This document shows, in pieces, positions 5,410 through 11,656 of a DNA stretch of 11,656 bases (positions are counted from its first letter, which is position 1; every line of letters starts with the position of its first letter). The position numbers and the translations under genes were made by a program. The DNA is from a bacterium. Its GTDB lineage: Bacteria; UBA9089; UBA9088; JAGUXG01. The DNA lies in contig JAGUXG010000070.1 in the NCBI GenBank assembly GCA_020061965.1, forward strand, positions 1-11,656, written 5' to 3'. The notes under the pieces were generated by a model. That model was given only the letters and a program-made list of their open reading frames with translations, had not been told where the DNA came from and made no database searches.

Positions 5410-5930
5410 TTTACTATTCCAATCTTACCTACGGACTTTCCTCCGCCTCCACCTGTTACAGTGTAGATATAGACACCTGAAGCGATATTAGTCACATCCC
5501 AAAAAACCTTGATAGAACCTGGATTGTCTATCTCCTTTATCAACTCACCAGCAATATTATATATCTTGATGGTGCAACCAGCACTTAGTTGGTCAAAATA
5601 GAGACCATCTCCACCAAATTTAGCATCACCCTTCTTATATGGGTTTGGATATACCTTGACATTGTTGTTATTTGGGGCACAGGTAAGCAAAGCTGGTCTT
5701 CCTGATTGAAACAGTATAGGGATTAGACCAGCAGATAGACTATAATTACTACTCTTTATATCCGCTATTATTCCCTGTCCGATAGCATCATTCATCCCGT
5801 ATTTGTCAGAAGCCCTGCTTCCTCCTCCCTGGTTACAGCCAGATACAGAGATAATATAATTGCTACTGCTCATAGCAGATACCAGACTTGTATTAAATAC
5901 TACGAGTAAAATTAAAACCCTAATTGCCAT
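5406..5930 (-). CDS. Secreted protein with type IX/FlgD-like C-terminal domain
   Basis: 174 residues. Residues 1-19 are a clear Sec signal peptide (RVLILLVVFNTSLVSA). Residues 21-75 carry two SSNYxxS elements (SSSNYIISVSG, SSNYSLSAGLIP) around a Gly-rich part with a DAIGQG motif, a pattern I associate with short exported proteins of candidate-phylum bacteria. Residues 91-174 form a beta-sandwich of the type IX sorting / FlgD-Ig type: VKVYPNPYKKGD at the front, then CTIKIYNIAGELIKEI, VFWDVTNIASGVYIYTV, and a closing GKIGIVK strand. The domain usually marks proteins secreted or attached at the surface. Here it makes up half of the protein, with little room for a catalytic domain. The ribosome-binding site is modest (GGAGAAAGAGA, minus strand). 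Function unknown. Confidence 0.85.
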   Translation of the reverse strand: MAIRVLILLVVFNTSLVSAMSSSNYIISVSGCNQGGGSRASDKYGMNDAIGQGIIADIKSSNYSLSAGLIPILFQSGRPALLTCAPNNNNVKVYPNPYKKGDAKFGGDGLYFDQLSAGCTIKIYNIAGELIKEIDNPGSIKVFWDVTNIASGVYIYTVTGGGGGKSVGKIGIVK

Positions 5931-6046
5931 TTTATCTCTTTCTCCAATGCCTTTTCATTGATCTTTGTTTCAATAGACAGAAAACGAACTAGTCCCATTT
6001 TCTTTTTTCTTATTTTATTGCTCAAGATAAAAAGCTTGGATTGTTG

Positions 6047-8218
6047 TTATTCCTTCTCCTTCGTATAGTTGCAATCCACACAGAAGACCCTCTCCTTATA
6101 TTTGATCAGATTCTTTTTGCAATAAGGGCAGGTCTCTTCTAAGAACTCACCATTTGTAGTGTAGTCGCAGTCAGGGTATCGGCTACAACCATAAAAACTG
6201 CCCCTTTTTGAAACTCTAAAGATTAGAATCCCATCTTTGCACCTTGGACAGGGAATCTTTAATATAGGCTCTGTATATTTACATTTAGGATAGCCCTTGC
6301 AGGCAAGAAACCTTCCTGTTCTTCCTGTTCTGATAACAAGTGCCGAGTTACACTTTGGACAAACCTTGTCAGTCTCTTCAGGGATGGCTTTCTTCTCCCC
6401 TTCTAAGGGTTTTGTATTCCTACACTTGGGAAAGTTCGGGCAAGCAAGAAACTCTCCAAACCTGCCTGGTCTTATAACCATATTTGCTCCACACTTATCA
6501 CAGGCTATATCTGTAGGCTTTTCTGCTTCTTTCTTAATATTCCTCATCTTTGTCTTTGCCTCCGAAATGCTAAGAGAAAATGGTCCCCAGAATTGATCTA
6601 AAATCTCAAGCCAAGCTCTTTCTCCTTCTTCTATCTTATCAAGGTCATCCTCCATCATGGCTGTAAACTTCACCTCAAATAGCTTTGGAAAACTCTCTTT
6701 CAGCAACCCCCAGACAGTCTTACCAAGCTCTGTTGGCTTGATCTTTCCCTCTTCTCTCTCTACATATGAGCGGTTAAAGATTACAGAGACAATAGACGCA
6801 TAGGTCGATGGCCTGCCTATGCCGTTCTCTTCCAGACACTTTATCAATGTGCCTTCTGTATATCTCGAAGGTGGTTGGGTGAAGTTCTGCTTTTGTAAAA
6901 GCTCTATGAGCTTCAAAATATCCTTTTCATGAAGCTCTGGAATGATCTTATCCTTCTCTAAATCATAGGTCCAGACCTTGAAGTATCCATCAAAAAGAAG
7001 GATAGAACCTATGCCAGAAAATATATAATCGCCACAAGCTACTTCCAGATCAGTAGTCATAATCTTTGCATCCGCCATTTGCGAGGAGACAAATCTTTTG
7101 AAGATAAGGTTATAGAGCTTAAACTGGTCAGCAGTAAGATGACCCTTTATTTCATCAGGATTTCGCTGGCAAGATGTGGGTCTGATAGCTTCATGGGCAT
7201 CTTGAACCTTATTCTTGTTGGTAAATACCCGTGGTTTTTCTGAAAGATATTCTTTGGAAAACTCCCTTTTAATCCAGGTTCTTGCCTCAGCTATAGCCTC
7301 ATCAGAAACCCTGACAGAGTCTGTCCTCATATAGGTGATTAAACCAACTGGCCCCTCTCCAACATCTATCCCTTCATAAAGCTCCTGGGCGATAGTCATT
7401 GTCTTCTTGGCTGCAAATCCCAATTTAGAGAAAGCCTCTTGCTGGAGTTTTGAGGTGATGAATGGTGAGGAAGGGCTTCTCTTCTTCAGTCTCTTGGTCA
7501 CCTTAGCCACCACAAAATCTTTGCCTGAAAGTTCAAGAGCTATAGCCTCAGAGGCTTCTTTATTCTCTATCTTTATCTTCTTGCCGTTCTTTTCTGTAAG
7601 TTTTACAGAAAACTCTTTGCCATTCTTTGAAAGTAAAGCGGTGATTGTCCAGTACTCCTCGTGGACAAAAGAGGCTATCTCTGCCTCCCTTTCTACTATT
7701 ATTCGCAGGGCCACACTCTGAACCCTTCCAGCAGATAGCCCTTTTTGCACATTCTTTCCTAAGAGGGGTGAGACCTTATAGCCAACAAGCCTGTCAAGAA
7801 GCCTCCTTGTCTGCTGTGCATTCACCTTCTGCATATCAATTCTGGCAGGATGAGAAAGAGCCTCTTCAATCTTCTCTTTGGTTATCTCATGGAAGAGGAG
7901 CCTGTGTATCTTCTTTTTTCCAAGCTCCATAGCTATATGCCAGCATATCGCTTCTCCTTCCCTATCTGAATCTGCAGCCAAGAATATAGTCTCTGTCTCC
8001 TTTGCTGCCAATTTTAATCTCGGCAATATCTTCTTTCCACTTTCAGTCACAACATACTTTGGCTTAAAGCGGTTTTCAATATCTACTCCAAGCTCTTTCT
8101 CTGGCAGGTCCCTGATATGACCCATAGAGGCCATCACCTTAAACCTATCCCCAAAGTATTTGTTTATAGTCTTTGCCTTTGTTGGGCTTTCAACAATAAT
8201 AAGACCCTTTTTTTCCAT
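6047..8218 (-). CDS. topA: DNA topoisomerase I
   Basis: Type IA topoisomerase that relaxes negative supercoils. Counting from the ATG at 8218 (723 residues): Toprim domain LIIVESPTKAK (6-16) with Glu10 and ADSDREGE (82-89); LSAGRVQSVAL (161-171); active-site tyrosine Tyr296 in LITYMRTDS; HEAIRPT (342-348); GIGRPSTYA. Four C-terminal zinc ribbons follow: Cys573/576/593/599, 620/623/640/646, 657/660/678/684, and a shorter one at 697/700/713/716. I chose 8218 because family members begin close to the KGLIIVESP strand and a GAGAG ribosome-binding sequence precedes it. The frame stays open upstream to a TTG at 8359, which would add 47 residues with no recognisable domain. A promoter candidate lies at 8371-8400. 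It is divergent from lptF. Confidence 0.96.
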   Translation of the reverse strand: MEKKGLIIVESPTKAKTINKYFGDRFKVMASMGHIRDLPEKELGVDIENRFKPKYVVTESGKKILPRLKLAAKETETIFLAADSDREGEAICWHIAMELGKKKIHRLLFHEITKEKIEEALSHPARIDMQKVNAQQTRRLLDRLVGYKVSPLLGKNVQKGLSAGRVQSVALRIIVEREAEIASFVHEEYWTITALLSKNGKEFSVKLTEKNGKKIKIENKEASEAIALELSGKDFVVAKVTKRLKKRSPSSPFITSKLQQEAFSKLGFAAKKTMTIAQELYEGIDVGEGPVGLITYMRTDSVRVSDEAIAEARTWIKREFSKEYLSEKPRVFTNKNKVQDAHEAIRPTSCQRNPDEIKGHLTADQFKLYNLIFKRFVSSQMADAKIMTTDLEVACGDYIFSGIGSILLFDGYFKVWTYDLEKDKIIPELHEKDILKLIELLQKQNFTQPPSRYTEGTLIKCLEENGIGRPSTYASIVSVIFNRSYVEREEGKIKPTELGKTVWGLLKESFPKLFEVKFTAMMEDDLDKIEEGERAWLEILDQFWGPFSLSISEAKTKMRNIKKEAEKPTDIACDKCGANMVIRPGRFGEFLACPNFPKCRNTKPLEGEKKAIPEETDKVCPKCNSALVIRTGRTGRFLACKGYPKCKYTEPILKIPCPRCKDGILIFRVSKRGSFYGCSRYPDCDYTTNGEFLEETCPYCKKNLIKYKERVFCVDCNYTKEKE

Positions 8219-8370
8219 TTTCAAATCTCTCTGACTAAGATTATGGCTTCGGCAATCTCTCTCATAGACTTTCGTAAATCCATTGACTTCTTCTGAATCA
8301 TTCTGTTGAACTTTGGATTTCATTTGACATTTAAGCTTTAAAATTTGGATTTTTGCCAAAGTTAAGTAAA

Positions 8371-8400
8371 ATCTTAATCTTCTTTCCCAAAAGGTGTCAA
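8371..8400 (-). promoter_or_regulatory. Promoter candidate for topA
   Basis: On the minus strand a perfect TTGACA (8395-8400) is followed after 18 bases by TAAGAT (8371-8376, 4 of 6). Initiation near 8364 would give a leader of about 145 bases to the ATG at 8218, or almost none to the in-frame TTG at 8359. Apart from this and the divergent lptF promoter I see no RNA gene or convincing frame between 8360 and 8567. Confidence 0.45.
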
Positions 8401-8528
8401 GTAAGATTTTTTCTTTTTAATTTCCCATCTTCTTTTCAATCAGCAAAATACACCTTTCATCTCGGCATACATCTGAATGACTATCCTTTTACGCTCTCAA
8501 AAAGATAGCTGGTGCGTTGCTTCTTTTC

Positions 8529-8557
8529 TTGAATTTTCCACCTGAGGTTTGTATATT
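8529..8557 (+). promoter_or_regulatory. Promoter candidate for the lptFG operon
   Basis: TTGAAT (8529-8534, 4 of 6) and TATATT (8552-8557, 5 of 6) are 17 bases apart. The -10 ends 10 bases before the lptF ATG at 8568, so the leader would be about 4 bases. No Shine-Dalgarno sequence lies between; the only GAGG (8544-8547) is 20 bases upstream and inside the spacer. Confidence 0.45.
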
Positions 8558-8567
8558 ATAAATATAG

Positions 8568-9650
8568 ATGAAGATACTCTATCGCTTCTTTGTCAAAGAC
8601 ATTCTCTCTTATTTTCTGATGAGTTCAGGTTTCTTTCTCTTCATCTTCATTATGGAAAAGGGGCTATATCTTGGAAAATTTCTATTCAAAAATATACCCA
8701 TAATCTCTTTTGGTTATCTACTCCTTTTTTCTCTTATTGCAACCATTGGCTTTACTGTGCCTATGGGGTTTCTGATGGCTGTCATCTTATCCTGGGCAAG
8801 GCTCGTTACCTCTTCTGAGAGGGTGGCTATTGAGTCCTGTGGCATTAGTATAAGAGGGCTTATCCTTGTAACCTTAAGTTTTGGTCTTTGCCTTTCTATC
8901 TTGACAAGTTCCATAAATCAGAATGTAGCACCCTCTTCAGCCTTCAAATTCAACCTGCTTTATGACAATCTTATGAAGAAAAAGCCAAATCTCTTGATAG
9001 AGGAAAAGGCTTTTGTTAAACTTGAGAAAGGGGATATATATGTGGAAAGGGTTGACAAAGAAGACCTTTATCAGATATACCTTACTGAAGAAAACAACAC
9101 CATTTTTGCTAAGAGAGGGAGAGTGGTGAAGGAGGACGATTCTTTGGCTCTTAATCTCTTTGATGGTGTTATCCATCAGCAGGACAGAGACCTTTCAAGC
9201 TACCATATCCTGAAGTTTTCGGAGCACGGCCTTCTTTTGCGAAAGTATGAGGAGGGAGAAGTTCCAGAAAAGAAGATATACCATTATACAGGAGATGAGC
9301 TTAAGGATGCAGCCAAGAGACACAAAGAGAACCCAGCCATGCTTACAGAGTTTCATAAGAGAGAGGCAATCTCTTATGCTTGCTTCTTCTTTGCTTTGGT
9401 TGGGACTGGCATTGGTCTTAGAACAAAGAGAAGGGAGAAGGTTGTTGGATTCTCTGCATCCTGCCTTATCATTTTGCTCTATTATATTATCTTTATTGGA
9501 TGTGAGGCGTTCTCAAAGAAGGCAGGCATTTCTGGAATGGTGATGTGGCTACCCAATCTAATTCTGTTTCTTATTGGTGGAGGAATGCTTTCAAGATATT
9601 TTTTTGCAAGGAGCAAAAAATATGAAGATATTAACTCGCTATATAGTTAA
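8568..9650 (+). CDS. lptF: LptF-like permease of the LPS exporter
   Basis: Inner-membrane permease (YjgP/YjgQ family) that, with LptG and the ATPase LptB, pulls lipopolysaccharide from the inner membrane and passes it to the periplasmic Lpt bridge. It has 360 residues. Three N-terminal helices lie at about 12-30, 47-76 and 96-115, with TSSERVAIESCGIS (81-94), the family's conserved cytoplasmic coupling segment. A periplasmic beta-jellyroll spans about 120-235. Three C-terminal helices lie at about 268-285, 292-311 and 323-345, with WLPN in the last. The N-terminus MKILYRFFVKDI parallels that of the next gene, a paralogue. Assignment to LptF rather than LptG rests on gene order and weak resemblance. 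Its 3' end overlaps lptG by 29 bases. The start lacks a ribosome-binding site but has a -10 element close by. Confidence 0.88.
   Translation: MKILYRFFVKDILSYFLMSSGFFLFIFIMEKGLYLGKFLFKNIPIISFGYLLLFSLIATIGFTVPMGFLMAVILSWARLVTSSERVAIESCGISIRGLILVTLSFGLCLSILTSSINQNVAPSSAFKFNLLYDNLMKKKPNLLIEEKAFVKLEKGDIYVERVDKEDLYQIYLTEENNTIFAKRGRVVKEDDSLALNLFDGVIHQQDRDLSSYHILKFSEHGLLLRKYEEGEVPEKKIYHYTGDELKDAAKRHKENPAMLTEFHKREAISYACFFFALVGTGIGLRTKRREKVVGFSASCLIILLYYIIFIGCEAFSKKAGISGMVMWLPNLILFLIGGGMLSRYFFARSKKYEDINSLYS
9608..9613 (+). promoter_or_regulatory. Shine-Dalgarno of lptG inside lptF
   Basis: AAGGAG ends 8 bases before the ATG at 9622. This decides the lptG start against an in-frame ATG at 9574, which has no such site and would add 16 residues not matching the family. 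Confidence 0.8.
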
Positions 9651-10650
9651 AGGGATAATGAAACCTTTTTTCCTCTCATTTATACTCATAAATGGGCTAC
9701 TTCTCATAGGTCAAACTGCCTCCTCATTAGACAGGTTTCTGGAAAGAAGCCCAAACCTCTTTCTGATAACAAGATTTCTTCTCTTTTCAGTCCCTGAGAA
9801 CATCCTTATTGCCACACCCATCTCTATACTTCTGGCTGTTCTTTCTTTTTCAGGAAGGATGTCTGCTGATAATGAGCTTACTGCGATTGGTAGTTCTGGC
9901 ATCTCTAATTTGCCGATAATAGCTCTTGTTTCAACCATCTCTATGACTTTGAGTCTGGGCTTACTCTATCTTAACGAGACTCTCCTTCCAGTAGCTTGCA
10001 AGGAATATATGAAGACAAAACAGTTGATGAGTGGTAGCCAAGGCCAAGAAGAGAATAATAAGCTCGACTTTAAGATTGGAGAGCATTTTATCACCATAGG
10101 TAGATTAGACGGAAATTCTGCATCCTCAATCAGGATTCAGACATCTCAAAGAGAGCTTTATGCAAAAGAGGGTGAGTATCAGAATGGATGGTTAGTTTCA
10201 AACGGTGTCCAGAGGAAGATAGAGAATGGAGAGGTGGTATGGGAGAAGAGGTTTGATAAAAAAAGGGTCTTCCTTCCTGACCCAAAGGTTCTTTCTTTAA
10301 TCTTAAAATCTGAAAAGACAGAAGAGATGAGTTTGACCGAGCTTTTCAGGACAATGAGATTGACTGAAAGTTATGGTCTGGCTGCAAGAAAAGCAAGAGA
10401 AGAGTTTCATTTTCGGACATCCTTCAGCTTCTCCCCATTCATTTTGGCATTGCTTGGCCTGGGCATCATTCTCAGGGGTTTTAAGCTCGGCTTATATGCC
10501 AGTTTTGGCTTAGCGCTTCTTCTTTCTTTCTTCTATTGGGAGATGAGCCTATTTTTGAGGTCATTAAGTCTCGTCTGCTCACCTCTTGTTTGTGGATGGG
10601 GTGCAAATCTGATGGGGTTAGCTATTGGGGTAAAATTTTTATGGAGATAG
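9622..10650 (+). CDS. lptG: LptG-like permease of the LPS exporter
   Basis: Second permease subunit of the lipopolysaccharide exporter, paralogous to the preceding gene (MKILTRYIVK against MKILYRFFVK). From the ATG at 9622 it has 342 residues: helices at about 11-30, 52-77 and 97-118, with SADNELTAIGSSGIS (81-95) matching the coupling segment; a periplasmic jellyroll at about 120-235; EFHFRTSFSFSPFILALLGLGI (261-282) entering the C-terminal helices; and further helices at about 290-310 and 318-338. The EFHxR entry to helix 4 favours LptG. It starts inside lptF and its own end overlaps the next gene by 10 bases, so translation of all is probably coupled. LptB, LptC and LptA are not in the window. 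Confidence 0.88.
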   Translation: MKILTRYIVKGIMKPFFLSFILINGLLLIGQTASSLDRFLERSPNLFLITRFLLFSVPENILIATPISILLAVLSFSGRMSADNELTAIGSSGISNLPIIALVSTISMTLSLGLLYLNETLLPVACKEYMKTKQLMSGSQGQEENNKLDFKIGEHFITIGRLDGNSASSIRIQTSQRELYAKEGEYQNGWLVSNGVQRKIENGEVVWEKRFDKKRVFLPDPKVLSLILKSEKTEEMSLTELFRTMRLTESYGLAARKAREEFHFRTSFSFSPFILALLGLGIILRGFKLGLYASFGLALLLSFFYWEMSLFLRSLSLVCSPLVCGWGANLMGLAIGVKFLWR

Positions 10651-11045
10651 AGCCTATATCCTGTTTTGAGGTTTCAGAAGTAGAAGACAGATCTTCCCAG
10701 ACTGATGAAGCAGCTATGATAGTCGCAGGGGATATGCTCTATCTACCAAAAAAGTTAGAAGAGATAGATTTAGAAGCAGATGAGATAGTCTTAAGAAAAG
10801 AAGAAAAAGGAAGGGTTTTAAGTATCCTCCTCTTTTTTAAGCTGAAATTCCTTGGTTCGGTCTCTGTAAAGATTACCAAAGAGATTGAGAGACTCTCCTG
10901 TTCAGTAAAGTGTGAGAACCCTTCAGCTTTTCTAAAATTGAAGGAGAATCTTCCTCTTCTTTCAGTAATGATGGGTATAACTAAAATTGATATTGAGTTG
11001 GCAAAGAATATTTTAAACAAGTTTAAGATAGATATTGAAGTATAA
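10641..11045 (+). CDS. Short FliK C-domain-like protein
   Basis: 134 residues from the ATG at 10641, which overlaps the lptG stop region and has GGGG 10 bases upstream; an in-frame ATG at 10536 would run 115 bases into lptG and is unlikely. Residues 1-58 are acidic and unrecognised. Residues 60-120 read like the C-terminal domain of the flagellar hook-length protein FliK (Flg_hook family): alternating hydrophobics, then LGSVSVKI (71-78), LSCSVKCENPSAFLKLKENL (85-104) and LPLLSVMMGI, matching the family outline LG-x-V-x-V-x-[LI] ... A/NP-x-A ... L-x-x-L-x-x-x-x-G. The usual proline before LG is missing. FliK's long N-terminal ruler region is absent. The next gene matches FlhB's C-terminal fragment, the partner of this FliK domain, which supports the call. 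Remote similarity only. Confidence 0.6.
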   Translation: MEIEPISCFEVSEVEDRSSQTDEAAMIVAGDMLYLPKKLEEIDLEADEIVLRKEEKGRVLSILLFFKLKFLGSVSVKITKEIERLSCSVKCENPSAFLKLKENLPLLSVMMGITKIDIELAKNILNKFKIDIEV

Positions 11046-11297
11046 ATGAAGAAAGCTGTTGCTTTAAGGTATAAGATGGAATATGATAAAGCGCCTCTCC
11101 TTGTGGCAAAAGGTCAGGGTCAGGTGGCTGAGAAAATTATTGAGATAGCCGTTAAGCATAACATACCAATCCACATCGACCCAGATTTAGCCCTGATTCT
11201 TTCTAAACTCAACCTTGATGAGGAGATACCACCATCCCTCTATAATGCTGTAGCCTCAGTCATTGCTTTTGTCTGGTCGATAGAGAAGAGAAACTAA
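11046..11297 (+). CDS. Stand-alone FlhB C-terminal fragment (FlhX/YlqH-like)
   Basis: 83 residues matching the cytoplasmic C-terminal part of FlhB, the flagellar export-gate protein that changes substrate class after cutting itself at NPTH. Here the protein begins KKAVALRYKMEYDKAPLLVAKG, the stretch right after the cut site in FlhB (NPTH-YAVAL+Y ... AP-x-x-VAKG), and continues AEKIIEIAVKHNIPIHIDPDLA and LDEEIPPSLYNAVASVIAFV, the family signature. The NPTH motif and the membrane domain are absent, so the gene encodes the equivalent of the cleaved fragment. Comparable orphans are FlhX of Helicobacter/Campylobacter and YlqH of Bacillus. The ATG directly follows the TAA of the FliK-like gene with no gap, so the two are probably co-translated. 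Confidence 0.88.
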   Translation: MKKAVALRYKMEYDKAPLLVAKGQGQVAEKIIEIAVKHNIPIHIDPDLALILSKLNLDEEIPPSLYNAVASVIAFVWSIEKRN

Positions 11298-11323
11298 AAA
11301 AATGTTTTTCATATACCCTTCTT

Positions 11324-11656
11324 TCAAGAGGAGAACAGCATTTTAGATAAAGATGAAAGAATCCCTGCTTTTGTTTGGATATTGAGCCTGATTAAGGCAT
11401 CACCAATCCTCTCTCCCTGTCTCATCTTGCTCTTTGCAAACTCCAGATTTTCCTTGGTGATTATTTTGCTCTCCAACAAAAGCCTCTCTACAATGTTGTC
11501 ATTTAATAAAACTGGGGCTTGAGAAATAAGGCTCTTTGTAGCTTGAAGGAATATAGAGGAGTCTATCTTAAAGGGTGTCAATCTTTCTTTGTTTATATCC
11601 TCAGCAAACTTACTTTGTTGTTCATTACCTTTTCTTTTAATCTCTTCTTCTAACTC
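11324..11656 (-). CDS. C-terminal part of a protein with an MshEN-like motif
   Basis: Partial gene: the frame is open from the stop at 11324 to the window edge, 110 residues, beginning ELEEEIKRKGNEQQ. A TTG at 11581 could be read as a start but has no support, and coding continues upstream. The final 55 residues (LLLESKIITKENLEFAKSK... to MLFSS) match the helical N-terminal domain of GspE/PilB/MshE ATPases. The segment coded at 11339-11410 reads R-I-G-x2-L-x10-I-x3-L-x2-M, close to the c-di-GMP-binding pattern RLG-x2-L-x10-L-x3-L-x2-Q, with Met in place of the last Gln. In ATPases the domain is N-terminal; here it ends the protein. It converges on the FlhB-like gene, 26 bases away. Confidence 0.65.
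   Translation of the reverse strand, partial: ELEEEIKRKGNEQQSKFAEDINKERLTPFKIDSSIFLQATKSLISQAPVLLNDNIVERLLLESKIITKENLEFAKSKMRQGERIGDALIRLNIQTKAGILSSLSKMLFSS

Noticed and set aside
8417..8490. Minus-strand snippet with two cysteines (SDVCRDERC) in the topA-lptF gap
   Set aside because: Only about 23 codons between stops with no start codon, promoter or ribosome-binding site; most likely noncoding.
9574..9621. Upstream ATG for lptG adding 16 residues
   Set aside because: AAGGAG sits 8 bases before the ATG at 9622 and the family N-terminus MKIL-x-RY starts there; the extension matches nothing.
9912..9919. GCCGATAA inside lptG as a second sigma-28 promoter
   Set aside because: No TAAA lies 14-16 bases upstream and the match falls in coding sequence, so it is probably chance.
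10536..10640. Longer start for the FliK-like gene inside lptG
   Set aside because: It would overlap lptG by 115 bases and add residues that are merely lptG read in another frame; the ATG at 10641 is in a normal coupling position.
11295..11310. A-run/T-run palindrome between the FlhB-like gene and the edge gene as a terminator
   Set aside because: The stem has no GC pair and only a two-base centre, so it cannot form a stable terminator hairpin.

Overview
The window looks like part of the chromosome of an uncultivated, AT-rich, Gram-negative (diderm) bacterium. Two LptF/LptG-type permeases imply lipopolysaccharide export to an outer membrane. A PilT ATPase implies type IV pili. A FlgM-like anti-sigma factor behind a near-perfect sigma-28 promoter, and a FliK-like/FlhB-like pair, imply a flagellar regulon somewhere in the genome. 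A small secreted protein ends in a type IX/FlgD-like sandwich domain of the kind common in Omnitrophota-like and other candidate-phylum genomes. The phylum cannot be fixed from this sequence; that placement is an inference from style.

Layout. Positions 1-2066 are on the minus strand: argF (ornithine carbamoyltransferase), a 51-residue four-cysteine protein just upstream of it, and a membrane-anchored protein that joins an OB-fold to a PD-(D/E)xK nuclease-like domain. From 2237 to 4896 the plus strand carries pilT, a flgM-like gene and pheS. A Nudix hydrolase (4874-5275), a secreted sorting-domain protein (5406-5930) and topA (6047-8218) lie on the minus strand. From 8568 a tightly packed plus-strand operon runs lptF, lptG, a short FliK C-domain-like gene and a gene matching only the C-terminal fragment of FlhB. 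The window closes on the C-terminal end of a minus-strand protein with an MshEN-like (c-di-GMP-binding type) motif; its reading frame is open to the window edge.

The most unusual points are: (i) the mini-FliK plus FlhB-fragment pair, translationally coupled to lptFG; (ii) the FliA/SigD promoter in front of flgM; (iii) several unrelated intergenic repeats that share a 7-base period and sit against gene ends, one of them folding into a long hairpin just before a GTG-started, Shine-Dalgarno-less pheS; (iv) the 51-residue Cys4 gene; (v) the OB-fold/transmembrane/nuclease protein; and (vi) -10 elements placed so close to start codons that short or absent leaders are likely. No gene-free stretch exceeds 300 bases. 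The longest, between topA and lptF (8219-8567 if the internal topA start is used), holds two divergent promoter candidates, and I see no convincing RNA gene in it. No tRNA, rRNA, CRISPR array, insertion sequence or prophage is visible.
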